From positions 930,001 through 994,000 of the forward strand of contig NZ_BAAAPK010000001.1 in the NCBI RefSeq assembly GCF_039531105.1: a DNA stretch of 64,000 nt, in the 5' to 3' direction. The DNA is from Microbacterium lacus. Its GTDB lineage: Bacteria > Actinomycetota > Actinomycetes > Actinomycetales > Microbacteriaceae. Shown here in pieces: positions 52,586-60,638 of this stretch; position 1 is the stretch's first letter; the number at the start of each line of letters is the position of its first letter. Below the pieces are notes generated by a model. The model was not told where the DNA came from and ran no database searches. It worked only from the letters and a program-made list of their open reading frames with translations. The position numbers and the translations under genes are program-made.

Positions 52586-52591
52586 GTGCCG

Positions 52592-53593
52592 TCACGGCTT
52601 GGGCAGCCCGGGCGGGTTGACCAGCGACTCGGTGACGCCCTCGGACTCCAGGCCCCAGAACTCGAGCAGCTCGGTGTAGGTGCCGTCCTCGATGATCTTG
52701 TTGAGCACGATGCTGACCGGTTCGATCAGGCCGTTGCCCTTCGCGGTGCCGGCCGCGATGTTCGCGGTGTCGGGCCAGCCGCCGGGCACGATGCCGACGA
52801 GCTTCGTGTCACCGGTCTCCAGCGCCGCCCAGGCGGCAGTCGCGTTCGGGCCGAAGTTGGCGTCGGCGCGACCCGACTGCAGCGCGAGCGTGGCCGCGGC
52901 GGTGTCGTCGTAGTACTGCAGCTCGGCGGGTGCCTTGCCGTCCGCTTCGAGTTCCTCGTTCCAGCGCAGGAGGACCTGCTCTTGGTTCGTCCCCGAACCG
53001 ACGATGATCTTCAGGCCCGAGATGTCGGCGGCCTCGCTGATCGAGTCGATGTCGCTGTCGGCTTTGACGTAGAAGCCCAGGAGGTCCTCGCGGTAGCTCG
53101 CGAAGTCGTAGAGCTCCTTGCGCTCCTCCGTGACCGTGACGTTGGAGGTGATCAGGTCGTACTTGCCCGACTGGATGCCCAGCGGCCAGTCCGCCCACGC
53201 CACGACCTGCGGGTTGTACTCGAGGCCGAGTCCCTCCGCGATCAGCAGGCCGATGTTCGGTTCGGTGCCGGCGACGTCGGTCGCGGCGGACGTGCCGTCG
53301 GGCTGGTAGCTCAGCGGCGGGACGAACGCCCCGACCGCGACGGTGAGCTTGCCCTCTTCGATCGGCTCGAATCCGCTCGCCTTCAGGGCTTCGACGGCCT
53401 CGGGAACGGGGTCGGTGTGGAACCACTCGATCTCGCCGGTCGCGGTGTTCGTCTCGGTCGGCTTCGGGCTGGATGCCGCGGCCTCGGCCGCGCCGCCGTT
53501 CAGATTCACGGCGGCGAACACGCCGCCGACGATCGCGGCCACCGCGACGACGCCGACGCCGATCGCGATGCCCTGCTTCTTGCTGATTGCCAT
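52592..53593 (-). CDS. Polar amino acid ABC transporter substrate-binding protein, no lipobox
   Basis: The 333-residue protein is an SBP_bac_3 member: KLTVAVGAFVPPLSY, AEGLGLEYNPQVVAWADWPLGIQSGKYDLITSN-type region (VAWADWPLGIQSGKYDL) and SGLKIIVGSGTNQEQVL. It binds a polar amino acid or derivative. Gram-positive binding proteins are normally lipoproteins, but this one has no Cys at all: the N-terminus QGIAIGVGVVAVAAIVGGVF is a single hydrophobic helix that would anchor or direct secretion. No Met after the start. Third gene of the minus operon, 46 nt after the ATPase. Confidence 0.9.
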   Translation of the reverse strand: MAISKKQGIAIGVGVVAVAAIVGGVFAAVNLNGGAAEAAASSPKPTETNTATGEIEWFHTDPVPEAVEALKASGFEPIEEGKLTVAVGAFVPPLSYQPDGTSAATDVAGTEPNIGLLIAEGLGLEYNPQVVAWADWPLGIQSGKYDLITSNVTVTEERKELYDFASYREDLLGFYVKADSDIDSISEAADISGLKIIVGSGTNQEQVLLRWNEELEADGKAPAELQYYDDTAAATLALQSGRADANFGPNATAAWAALETGDTKLVGIVPGGWPDTANIAAGTAKGNGLIEPVSIVLNKIIEDGTYTELLEFWGLESEGVTESLVNPPGLPKP

Positions 53594-53639
53594 GCTGTGT
53601 CTCTCTTTCGGGTGGTGCGTTCTGAGCCGACGGGGCGCG

Positions 53640-54440
53640 TCAGGCCAGAACCTTGGCGAGGAACTCCCGCGTGCGCGGGTGCTCCGGGTTCGTGAGGACC
53701 TTCTCGGGGGATCCGTCCTCGATCACGTGACCGCCGTCGATGAAGACGACGCGGTCGGCGACTTCGCGGGCGAAGCCGATCTCGTGGGTCACGATGATGA
53801 GGGTTGTGCCGCCGCGGGCGAGATCGCGGATCACGTCCAGCACTTCGCCGACGAGCTCGGGGTCCAGCGCACTCGTGGGCTCGTCGAACAGCAGCACCTT
53901 GGGGTTCAGAGCGAGGGCGCGCGCGATCGCGACGCGCTGCTGCTGGCCGCCGGACAGCTGTCGCGGGTAGTGCTCCGCCTTGTCGGTGAGGCCGACCCGC
54001 TCCAGCAGCGACAGGGCGAGCTCGCGCGCGGCATCCTTGCTGAGCACGCCGAGGTCGACGGGCGCCTCGGTGATGTTCTCCAGCGCGGTGAGGTGCGGGA
54101 AGAGGTTGAAGTTCTGGAAGACGATGCCGATCTGCGTGCGCCGCTTCAGGATCTCCTTCTCGCGCAGCTCGTAGAGCTTGTCTCCCCGCCGCTCGTAGCC
54201 GATCAGCTGCCCGTCGACCGTGACCGATCCGCGATCGACGGACTCGAGGTGGTTGATCGTGCGCAGCAGCGTCGACTTTCCCGAGCCGCTCGGCCCCAGG
54301 ATCGCGACGACCTCGCCGGGCGCGATCGTGAGGTCGATCCCGGAGAGCACCTCGACCCCCGCGTAGGACTTGTGGACGTTGTGGATCTCGACGAGTCCCG
54401 TCGTCGTGATCCGCGGAGCGGCAGCGGTGTGCGTGCTCAT
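53640..54440 (-). CDS. Polar amino acid ABC transporter ATPase, Met-free
   Basis: The 266-residue ATPase is a GlnQ-type protein: Walker A GPSGSGKST, QNFNLFPHLTALEN, signature LSGGQQQRVAIARALAL, Walker B VLLFDEPTSALDPE, H-loop THEIGFAREVAD. Positions that are usually Met in this family hold other residues: ALALNPKVLLF for ALAMxPKVMLF, VTHEIGFA for VTHEMGFA, FPHLT for FPHMT. No internal Met and no Cys. Start ATG 54440 has GAGGAG upstream and overlaps the permease stop (ATGA). Confidence 0.95.
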   Translation of the reverse strand: MSTHTAAAPRITTTGLVEIHNVHKSYAGVEVLSGIDLTIAPGEVVAILGPSGSGKSTLLRTINHLESVDRGSVTVDGQLIGYERRGDKLYELREKEILKRRTQIGIVFQNFNLFPHLTALENITEAPVDLGVLSKDAARELALSLLERVGLTDKAEHYPRQLSGGQQQRVAIARALALNPKVLLFDEPTSALDPELVGEVLDVIRDLARGGTTLIIVTHEIGFAREVADRVVFIDGGHVIEDGSPEKVLTNPEHPRTREFLAKVLA

Positions 54441-55510
54441 CGGGTCTCCTCGTTCGCGTCGATGGCGGCATCCGGCCGGACGGGAAGGTCGGCGGATACG
54501 GGTTCCCGCGGAGGTGCCTTCGCGCCGTCTTCGCCCAGGCGCGCCCACTGCACCGCGGTCCACCGGCGGAACCGCTGCAGGGGAGTCGGCGGCAGCGTGC
54601 GGACAGATCCCCGGGCGTAGTACCGCTCGATGTAGTACTGCGCGATGCTCAGGATCGTGGTGATGATCGTGTACCAGACCACCGCCACGAGCAGGAGCGG
54701 GATCACGCGGCTGTTGCGGTTGTAGATCACCTGGACCGCGTAGAACAGCTCCGGGATCGCGATCACGAACACCACCGAGGCGCCCTTGACGAGGCCGATC
54801 ACCTCGTTCGTCGCGTTCGGGATGATCGAGCGCATCGCCTGCGGGAGGATGATGCGGAATAGTCGCTTGCGGGCCGGGATGCCGAGCGCGGCAGCCGCTT
54901 CGTGCTGGCCCTGGTCCACGGAGATCAGGCCGCCGCGGATGATCTCCGCCGAGTAGGCAGCCTGGTGCAGACCGAGCCCCAGGATCGCCGCCGCAAAGGC
55001 GCTGATGAGCTGGACGGTCGGGAACTCCACGATCCAGAAGTCGGTCGTGAACGGCGTCCCGAGCCCGAGCGTCGGGTAGAGGTAGCCGAGGTTGTACCAG
55101 ACGATGATCTGCACCACGAGCGGCACCGAGCGGAAGAACCAGATGTACGCCCAGGAGATCGAGTTGAGCAGCGTCGACTTCGACAGCCGGCCCAGCGCCA
55201 GCACCGTTCCGAGGATGAAGCCGATGGATGCCGAGATCGCGGTGAGCGAGAGCGTGTAGCCGATGCCGATCAGGACGGGCTCGGAGAAGAAGTACGACGC
55301 GAAGACGTTCCACTCGTAGTTCTCGTTCGTGAACAGCGACCACACGAACTGCGCGATCGCGAAGATCAGGATCGCGCTGAGCACCCACCGGAACCAGTGG
55401 CGGGTGTGGACGACGCGCACGTCGCCGAGGTCGACGCGTTCGGCCCGCGCCGGTGGGCCGCCCTGTTCCGGCGCGGATACCGCGACGGGCGCTGTGGTGA
55501 TCGTGCTCAT
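54437..55510 (-). CDS. Polar amino acid ABC transporter permease
   Basis: The 357-residue HisM/GlnP-type permease has about five to six helices, with FFRSVPLVVQIIVWYNLG, the inner-loop AYSAEIIRGGLISVDQGQHEAAAALGIPA (EAA region) and PQAMRSIIPNATNEVIGLVKG. N- and C-terminal tails are long and polar. One internal Met and no Cys. First gene of the minus operon with AGAGGAA before ATG 55510. It completes the importer with 53640-54440 and 52592-53593. Confidence 0.92.
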   Translation of the reverse strand: MSTITTAPVAVSAPEQGGPPARAERVDLGDVRVVHTRHWFRWVLSAILIFAIAQFVWSLFTNENYEWNVFASYFFSEPVLIGIGYTLSLTAISASIGFILGTVLALGRLSKSTLLNSISWAYIWFFRSVPLVVQIIVWYNLGYLYPTLGLGTPFTTDFWIVEFPTVQLISAFAAAILGLGLHQAAYSAEIIRGGLISVDQGQHEAAAALGIPARKRLFRIILPQAMRSIIPNATNEVIGLVKGASVVFVIAIPELFYAVQVIYNRNSRVIPLLLVAVVWYTIITTILSIAQYYIERYYARGSVRTLPPTPLQRFRRWTAVQWARLGEDGAKAPPREPVSADLPVRPDAAIDANEETR

Positions 55511-55593
55511 GTCTGTTCCTCTTCGGTCGGAGGCCGCGGAGGGGACCGCGGGTGCTCGGCAAACCTAGGAGGGCCAAGCGGCGGCCGCACGCC

Positions 55594-55633
55594 GCGTCAT
55601 CACATGACGCAATGACCGGTCATCGGCCGTAAC
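55594..55633. promoter_or_regulatory. Palindromes GCGTCAT-N3-ATGACGC and ATGACCGGTCAT
   Basis: GCGTCAT-cac-ATGACGC (55594-55610) and the perfect 12-mer ATGACCGGTCAT (55612-55623) lie upstream of the permease operon. On the minus strand, GTTACG (55633) and ATGACC (55623) are 10 nt apart and two weaker copies follow at the same step. This ties the site to the TGAC-type arrays of the monooxygenase operons. Confidence 0.55.
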
Positions 55634-55744
55634 ACGCGCTCGGTGCGCCCTGCGGGACGGACCGATGTGTCGCCGGGGGTCGTCTGATTTCGGTGTGTTT
55701 CACCCCGCCGCGACAGCAGGCGCGGAGGTCCGGAGACTCGGTGT

Positions 55745-56599
55745 ATGCCCCTGCTCATCGACGCTCACGAACTCGCGTCCGAGATCGATTCGGGGCGTCC
55801 TGTGCGCCTGCTCGATGTGCGGTGGAGACTGAATGCGCCGGAGGGGCGACCCGCCTACGTCGCGGGGCACCTGCCCGGCGCCGTCTACGTCGACCTCGAG
55901 CGCGAGCTCGCCGAGACCGGGCACCCCGAGATCGGTCGGTATCCCCTCCCGGCTCTGGCGGACCTGCAGCACTCCGCCCGGCGCTGGGGGGTGAACGACG
56001 GCGACCTGGTCGTCGTCTACGACGACAACGATGCGGTCGCGGCCGCGCGGGCGTGGTGGCTGCTGCGGAGCCGCGGCGTGGACATCCGGGTGCTGGACGG
56101 CGGCATCCGCGCCTGGGTCGGTGCGGGCTTCCCGGTGCAACGCGGAGATGTCCTGCCGAAGCGTGGTGACATCACTCTGAGGGACGCCGACCCCGGTGTC
56201 GCGACGATCGACGACGCCGCCCGGGCCCCCGGCGAGGGCCATCTGATCGACGTCCGCGCACCCGAGCACTATCGCGGACTCGCCGCCGGCACCGAAGCCG
56301 CCGCGGGGCACATCCCCGGCGCCCTGAACATCCCCACCGTCGCGCACATCGCGCGCGACGGCACGCTGCGCGCGCCCGCGGAGATCCGGGCGACCATCGA
56401 GGCGGCATCCGTCGACCCCGACGCGCCGATCGTCCTCTACTGCAGCACGGGGATCGCTTCGGCGCACTCGGCGCTCGCTTTCGCGACCGCGGGGATCGAT
56501 GCGCGCCTGTTCATCGGCTCATGGAGCCAGTGGTCGCTCGCGCCGAACCGGCCCGTCGCGGTCGGGCCGACGCCGACGGGAGTCCTGCAGGGCTGGTGA
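55745..56599 (+). CDS. Thiosulfate/mercaptopyruvate sulfurtransferase (tandem rhodanese)
   Basis: The 284-residue protein has two rhodanese domains. The first is inactive (DNDAVAAARAWW), the second has the active-site loop VLYCSTGIASAHSALA with the persulfide cysteine. It moves sulfur from thiosulfate or 3-mercaptopyruvate to an acceptor. That Cys is the only one in the protein, and there is no internal Met. It lies beside the organosulfur-type transporter and an FMN reductase, supporting a sulfur-assimilation role for the region. Confidence 0.92.
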   Translation: MPLLIDAHELASEIDSGRPVRLLDVRWRLNAPEGRPAYVAGHLPGAVYVDLERELAETGHPEIGRYPLPALADLQHSARRWGVNDGDLVVVYDDNDAVAAARAWWLLRSRGVDIRVLDGGIRAWVGAGFPVQRGDVLPKRGDITLRDADPGVATIDDAARAPGEGHLIDVRAPEHYRGLAAGTEAAAGHIPGALNIPTVAHIARDGTLRAPAEIRATIEAASVDPDAPIVLYCSTGIASAHSALAFATAGIDARLFIGSWSQWSLAPNRPVAVGPTPTGVLQGW

Positions 56600-56608
56600 G
56601 TCGCGGGC

Positions 56609-57106
56609 TCAGCGCGCCTGCAGGTACGGCCACTGCCCGTCGAGCCACTCCGCGATGATCCGGGCGCGCTCGTCGGATTCGGACGCCGGGAACGCGAGCC
56701 CCCGCGTCGGGACGGAGGCCCCGAGTTCGACGAGCAGGGGGCGCAGGGTGTGCTCGACGGCGAGCGTGTGCGCGGGGCTGCCGATCGTCAGGATCGGCAC
56801 GGCTGTCACGGACGCCAGCCCATTCGTCGGATAGCGGTCGAGGAACGCCTTGAGCAGCCCGGTGTAGCTGGCCTTGTAGGTCGGGCTCGCCACGATCAGC
56901 AGGTCTGCGCCGGCGACGCGGCCCAGCAGCTCGTCGATGCGCGGTGCGGGGAAGCGGAAGAGCTCGTCCGCCACGTCGGCGAGGTCGATCGTCGGGTGCA
57001 CCGTCGCGTCGCTGCGTCGAGCGAGCTGCGCGGCGAGTTCTTCCGCGATGAGACGCGTGCGCGACTGAGGCTGCGGGTTGCCGACGAGGACGACGATCGA
57101 GGACAT
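56609..57106 (-). CDS. NAD(P)H-dependent FMN reductase (SsuE/MsuE type)
   Basis: The 165-residue flavodoxin-like protein has VVLVGNPQPQSRTRLIAEEL, the FMN-binding VASPTYKASYTGLLKAFLDRYP and SPAHTLAVEHTLRPLLVELGA, as in SsuE/MsuE. These enzymes supply FMNH2 to two-component monooxygenases; this is the only candidate reductase in the window for the five luciferase-like enzymes. No internal Met, no Cys. AGGAG 6 nt before ATG 57106. It is convergent with the rhodanese gene. Confidence 0.92.
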   Translation of the reverse strand: MSSIVVLVGNPQPQSRTRLIAEELAAQLARRSDATVHPTIDLADVADELFRFPAPRIDELLGRVAGADLLIVASPTYKASYTGLLKAFLDRYPTNGLASVTAVPILTIGSPAHTLAVEHTLRPLLVELGASVPTRGLAFPASESDERARIIAEWLDGQWPYLQAR

Positions 57107-57279
57107 GGCTGCTCCTGGGTGCGTGGCGGCGGTCCGAGCCGCCTGGATCCGCACGTTACCGACACTTGCCGGCCGTCGGTGCGCCGGGCGTAACAGCGCG
57201 GAACGGGGGGGGCTGCGCTCGCGCCCGGATGTCAGTCCGAGGCGGCAGGAGCCGACCCAACCGTGGCCGCACTGAGGAG

Positions 57280-57355
57280 TGGACGCGACGGCGGGAGTCG
57301 AACCCGCAACGCTGCCGGGTATGAGCCGGAGCCCGGGACCGCCCGGATCGCCGCG
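57280..57355 (-). tRNA. tRNA-like gene, CAU anticodon, degenerate D-arm
   Basis: On the minus strand a 76-nt sequence has a 7-bp acceptor stem (CGCGGCG with CGTCGCG, one G-U), anticodon loop CTCATAC (CAU), a perfect T-arm GCGGG-TTCGACT-CCCGC, and an encoded U73-CCA end. The D-arm (CCGG-GCGGTC-CCGG) lacks the usual A14 and A21, and the outer pair of the anticodon stem is mismatched. It may be a decayed tRNA-Met or tRNA-Ile2, or a divergent tRNA. No initiator-type GGG/CCC stem. Confidence 0.45.
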
Positions 57356-57450
57356 ATGTCTTGACGCTAACCCGATCCTGCGGCAGGCGTCCGGATTGTG
57401 AAGGGGGGTTGCGCAATGCGTCGGCGTGTGACGCCTCGCGCGTGGTGCGG

Positions 57451-57456
57451 CAGACT
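57451..57456 (+). promoter_or_regulatory. -10-like box CAGACT before the copper operon
   Basis: CAGACT ends exactly 6 nt before the ATG at 57463; leaderless start is likely. Confidence 0.45.
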
Positions 57457-57462
57457 GGAAGC

Positions 57463-58068
57463 ATGACCTCCCGCGCGATCCGCACCCTTCGGGGCGGCAT
57501 CGCAGCGGCCGTGGCGATCGAGGTCGCCCTGCTCTCGCACGTGCTGGCCGGCGGCGCCGCGCCGGACGCGCTCCTGGTGGCGCTCACGTTCGTCGTCTCC
57601 TGGATCGTGTGCCTCGCTCTCGCCGGCCGCCGTCTGTCGCTCGTGCGCCTCGCGCTCGCGGTCGGGCTCAGCCAGTTCGCGTTCCACGCCGCCTTCAGCG
57701 TCTTGGGCACGCCTCAGGCCGCCGCCGCGAGCGGTGGCGTTCACGCCCACCACGCGATGACGATGGATGCCGCTCCGCACGCGACCGCGATGGTCGCGGC
57801 GGACCCGCTGATGTGGGCCGCCCACGCCCTGGCCGCGGTCGTCACGATCGCCGCGCTGTACCGCGGGGAGCGGGCCGTTCGCGCTCTGCTGGAGCCGCTG
57901 GTCACCCTCGTCCGCGCGGTCGTGCACGTCGTCATGGTCACGCCCGCGCGCCCGCGTCGGCTCGCCGCCGCCCGCATCGAGAACAGCGTCCTCCCAGGCC
58001 GCCGCTGGGTCGCCGAGCCCGCGACGCGGCGCGGGCCGCCGCGCGGCATCCTTCTCCCCGCGATCTAG
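57463..58068 (+). CDS. Membrane protein with His/Met-rich loop, copper operon
   Basis: The 201-residue protein has three to four helices (GGIAAAVAIEVALLSHVLAGG, LLVALTFVVSWIVCLALAG, then WAAHALAAVVTIAALY) and a loop with HAHHAMTMDAAPHATAM, a likely Cu(I)/Cu(II) ligand set. It precedes copC and a PCuAC gene, so a role in copper sensing or transfer at the membrane is probable. No named family is evident to me. Confidence 0.75.
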   Translation: MTSRAIRTLRGGIAAAVAIEVALLSHVLAGGAAPDALLVALTFVVSWIVCLALAGRRLSLVRLALAVGLSQFAFHAAFSVLGTPQAAAASGGVHAHHAMTMDAAPHATAMVAADPLMWAAHALAAVVTIAALYRGERAVRALLEPLVTLVRAVVHVVMVTPARPRRLAAARIENSVLPGRRWVAEPATRRGPPRGILLPAI

Positions 58069-58171
58069 GCGACCTCCGCGTCGCCATCGGAGTGCGCCTC
58101 GTCCGCGAGGCGCTGCCCGCGCGTACGCCGACGGACGGCTGTGCCCGGGCGAGAAGAGAAGGAAGTGCGCG

Positions 58172-58837
58172 ATGCGTGCACGGCGTTCGGTGTTCCTCGG
58201 CGCCGCCGTGATCGGTGTGCTGATCTTCGGATCGGCGCAGTCGGCCGCGGCCCATGACGAGCTCGTGGGCAGCGACCCCGCCTCGGGGGAGGTGCGGCAA
58301 AGCCTGCCCGAAAGCGTCGAACTGACGTTCTCGGGCGAGCTCATGGAGCTCGGCGCGATCGTCGAGGTCCGCGACGCGGGCGGCGTCGATCACGCCGCCG
58401 GCGACCCCGAGATCGACGGGACGGTCGTGACCGTCCCGGTCGACCCGGGCGGCGGCGACGGCTCGTACGCCGTGGTGTGGCGCGTCGTGTCCTCTGACGG
58501 GCATCCGATCTCGGGATCGGTGCCGTTCGTGGTCGGTTCACCCTCCCCGGAGCGCACCGACACGCCGTCCGCGACGCCGACGCCGACTGCCGTCGACGCC
58601 GAGGCGACGGATGCCGCGCCGCCCGCCTCGAGCGCGTGGGCGCCCGGCGGCTGGGCGCGCACGGCGGCTGTCGCCGCCGGAGGCGCGACTCTCGCTCTCC
58701 TTCTCCTCATCGTGGGGATCACCCTCGGTCGCCGGCGAGCCGCCGCCGACCGCGCGACCGGCATCCGATCCGGCGCACCGGCTGAATCCGCGAAGCGCGC
58801 ATCCGCGCCCGCACCACACGAAAAGGACCGTTCATGA
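58172..58837 (+). CDS. CopC domain copper-binding protein
   Basis: The 221-residue protein has a signal peptide (SVFLGAAVIGVLIFGSAQSAAA) whose cleavage puts His at the mature N-terminus (AHDELVGSDPASG), the CopC copper site, with the second ligand region DGHPISGSVPFVV. A Thr/Pro/Ala-rich linker and a C-terminal helix (AAVAAGGATLALLLLIVGIT) anchor it to the membrane. It carries copper outside the cell. AAGGAAG before ATG 58172; overlaps the next gene (ATGA). Confidence 0.93.
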   Translation: MRARRSVFLGAAVIGVLIFGSAQSAAAHDELVGSDPASGEVRQSLPESVELTFSGELMELGAIVEVRDAGGVDHAAGDPEIDGTVVTVPVDPGGGDGSYAVVWRVVSSDGHPISGSVPFVVGSPSPERTDTPSATPTPTAVDAEATDAAPPASSAWAPGGWARTAAVAAGGATLALLLLIVGITLGRRRAAADRATGIRSGAPAESAKRASAPAPHEKDRS

Positions 58838-59367
58838 ACACCCTGCACACCCGCACACCGCTCGCCGCCCTGGCGGCGACCGCCGCACTCCTGCTCGCCC
58901 TCACCGGCTGCGCGGGCACGGCGACCGCCGAGCCCTCGGCGACGACCGCTCCCGAGGCCGACTCGATCACCGTCGAGGACGCCTGGGTCAAGACCGCCGA
59001 AGAGGGCATGTCCGCCGCGTTCGGGACGATCGAGAACACCGGCGACACGGACGTGGTGATCGTCGGTGCGAGCACCGCGGCATCCCCGATGATCGAACTC
59101 CACGAGACCGTCGAGGACGACTCCGGCGCGATGGTGATGCGCCAGAAGGAGGGCGGGTTCGTGATCCCGGCCGGCGACCACCTGCACCTGGAGCCCGGCG
59201 GCAACCACATCATGCTGATGGGCCTCGCGGACCCGATCGTCGCGGGCGACGAGGTCACCTTCACCCTCGAATTCGAGGACGGCTCGACGCTCGAGTTCAC
59301 CGCTCCCGGCAAGGACTACGAGGGCGCGAACGAGACGTACGAGGGCGACATGGACATGGATCGGTAG
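58834..59367 (+). CDS. PCuAC-type periplasmic copper chaperone lipoprotein
   Basis: The 177-residue lipoprotein (lipobox LALTGC, Cys26) has the PCuAC copper motif H-M-x10-M-x21-H-x-M, seen as ELHETVEDDSGAMVM then GDHLHLEPGGNHIMLMGL. Such chaperones deliver Cu(I) to the CuA/CuB sites of cytochrome oxidase. Start overlaps the copC stop; the DyP gene starts right after its TAG. The SURF1 gene at 4819 is another oxidase-assembly factor in this window. Confidence 0.93.
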   Translation: MNTLHTRTPLAALAATAALLLALTGCAGTATAEPSATTAPEADSITVEDAWVKTAEEGMSAAFGTIENTGDTDVVIVGASTAASPMIELHETVEDDSGAMVMRQKEGGFVIPAGDHLHLEPGGNHIMLMGLADPIVAGDEVTFTLEFEDGSTLEFTAPGKDYEGANETYEGDMDMDR

Positions 59368-60591
59368 ATGTCCCGCCACGACCCGAACGACGGTCGTGCG
59401 CGCCTCAGCCGGCGGCAGCTCCTCCTCGGAGGAGCCGTCGCCGGCGTCGGGGCGGTCGCGGCCGCGGGAGCGGATCGCATCCTCGATCCGCCCGCGGCCG
59501 TCGCCGCACCGGAGGAGCTCAACGGCACTCAGACGATCGCCTTCCACGGATCCCGCCAGGCGGGCGTCGACACTCCCGTGCAAGCGCATGCCGCCTACTT
59601 CGGGCTGACTCTGCGTCCCGAGGTCGATCGTGCGGCGCTCGCTCGGCTCATGCGGATCCTCACCGACGACGCGGCGCGACTGACGCAGGGCGAGCCGGCG
59701 CTCGCCGACTCCGAGCCCGAGCTCGCGCTCGTTCCGGCGCGGCTCACGGTGACGTTCGGCTACGGTCCCGAGTTCGTCCGGCGGGCCGGCGGCCCGACCC
59801 CTGCGTGGCTCGCGCCTCTGCCCGCGTTCACGATCGACCGGCTCGAGCCGGCGTGGAGCGGCGGCGACCTGCTCGTGCACGTGGCGGCCGACGACCCCAT
59901 CACCGTGGCGCACGCGAGCCGGATGCTGCTGAAGGACACTCGCTCGTTCGCCGAGCTCGCCTGGACGCAGATCGGATTCCGCCGCGCGTACGGATCGGAA
60001 GCGCACGGGGTCACGATGCGCAACCTCTTCGGGCAGGTCGATGGCACCGTGAACCCGACGCCGGAGACCACCGACTTCGATCGGGTGGTGTGGATCGACG
60101 CGCCCGGATCCTGGCTGCATAACGGTACGAGCCTGGTGATCCGGCGGATCAGCCTGAACCTCGAGACGTGGGACCGGCTCGACCGCTCGGGCCGGGAGCA
60201 GTCCGTCGGGCGCACGCTCGCGAACGGGGCGCCGCTGACCGGAGTGAACGAGCGCGACGAACCGGACTTCGCGGCGACGACCCCGCTCGGTTTCCCGGTG
60301 ATCGCCGACTTCTCGCACCTCCGCCGCGCGCGCAGCGACGATCCCGACGAGCGGATCTTCCGCCGTTCGTACAACTACGACCTTGCGGGCACCGGCGGCG
60401 CGATCTCGGACTCGGGGCTCATCTTCGGGTCGTACCAGCGGGACGTGGCGCGGCAGTTCACCCCGATCCAGAGGCGCTTGGACGAACTGGACCTCCTGAA
60501 CGAGTGGACGACCCCGATCGGGTCCTCCGTCTTCGCCCTCCCGCCGGGCTGCGCGCCGGGCGGGTTCATCGGGGAGGGCATCCTCGGCTGA
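59368..60591 (+). CDS. DyP-type heme peroxidase, Tat-exported
   Basis: The 407-residue protein has a twin-arginine signal (LSRRQLLLGGAVAGVGAVAA), so it is folded with heme before export. The DyP motif GxxDG is GQVDG (in NLFGQVDGTVNP) and the proximal heme His is in DFSHLRRAR. It resembles the EfeB/YwbN class. With no spacing after the PCuAC stop it is in the copper operon; EfeB-like proteins usually sit with iron genes, so this setting is unusual. Confidence 0.92.
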   Translation: MSRHDPNDGRARLSRRQLLLGGAVAGVGAVAAAGADRILDPPAAVAAPEELNGTQTIAFHGSRQAGVDTPVQAHAAYFGLTLRPEVDRAALARLMRILTDDAARLTQGEPALADSEPELALVPARLTVTFGYGPEFVRRAGGPTPAWLAPLPAFTIDRLEPAWSGGDLLVHVAADDPITVAHASRMLLKDTRSFAELAWTQIGFRRAYGSEAHGVTMRNLFGQVDGTVNPTPETTDFDRVVWIDAPGSWLHNGTSLVIRRISLNLETWDRLDRSGREQSVGRTLANGAPLTGVNERDEPDFAATTPLGFPVIADFSHLRRARSDDPDERIFRRSYNYDLAGTGGAISDSGLIFGSYQRDVARQFTPIQRRLDELDLLNEWTTPIGSSVFALPPGCAPGGFIGEGILG

Positions 60592-60626
60592 GTCCTCCGC
60601 CCCGAAAGCCCCGCAGTGCCGAGATC

Positions 60627-60632
60627 TAGGAT
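60627..60632 (+). promoter_or_regulatory. -10 box TAGGAT before the glycosidase-like gene
   Basis: TAGGAT ends exactly 6 nt before the ATG at 60639; GAGGGG between them could also act as a ribosome site. Confidence 0.5.
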
Positions 60633-60638
60633 GAGGGG

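Larger units (their letters stand above)
57107..57462. other. Gene-free gap around the tRNA-like sequence
   Basis: This 356-base stretch separates the FMN reductase from the copper operon. It holds an inverted pair GTTAC (57155-57159) / GTAAC (57190-57194), a G-run at 57205-57212, the tRNA-like sequence at 57280-57355 and the -10 box of the next gene. I see no other gene. Confidence 0.6.

Noticed and set aside
57280..57355. Initiator tRNA-fMet
   Set aside because: The anticodon stem lacks the three consecutive G-C pairs and the D-arm is abnormal, so a functional initiator is unlikely.
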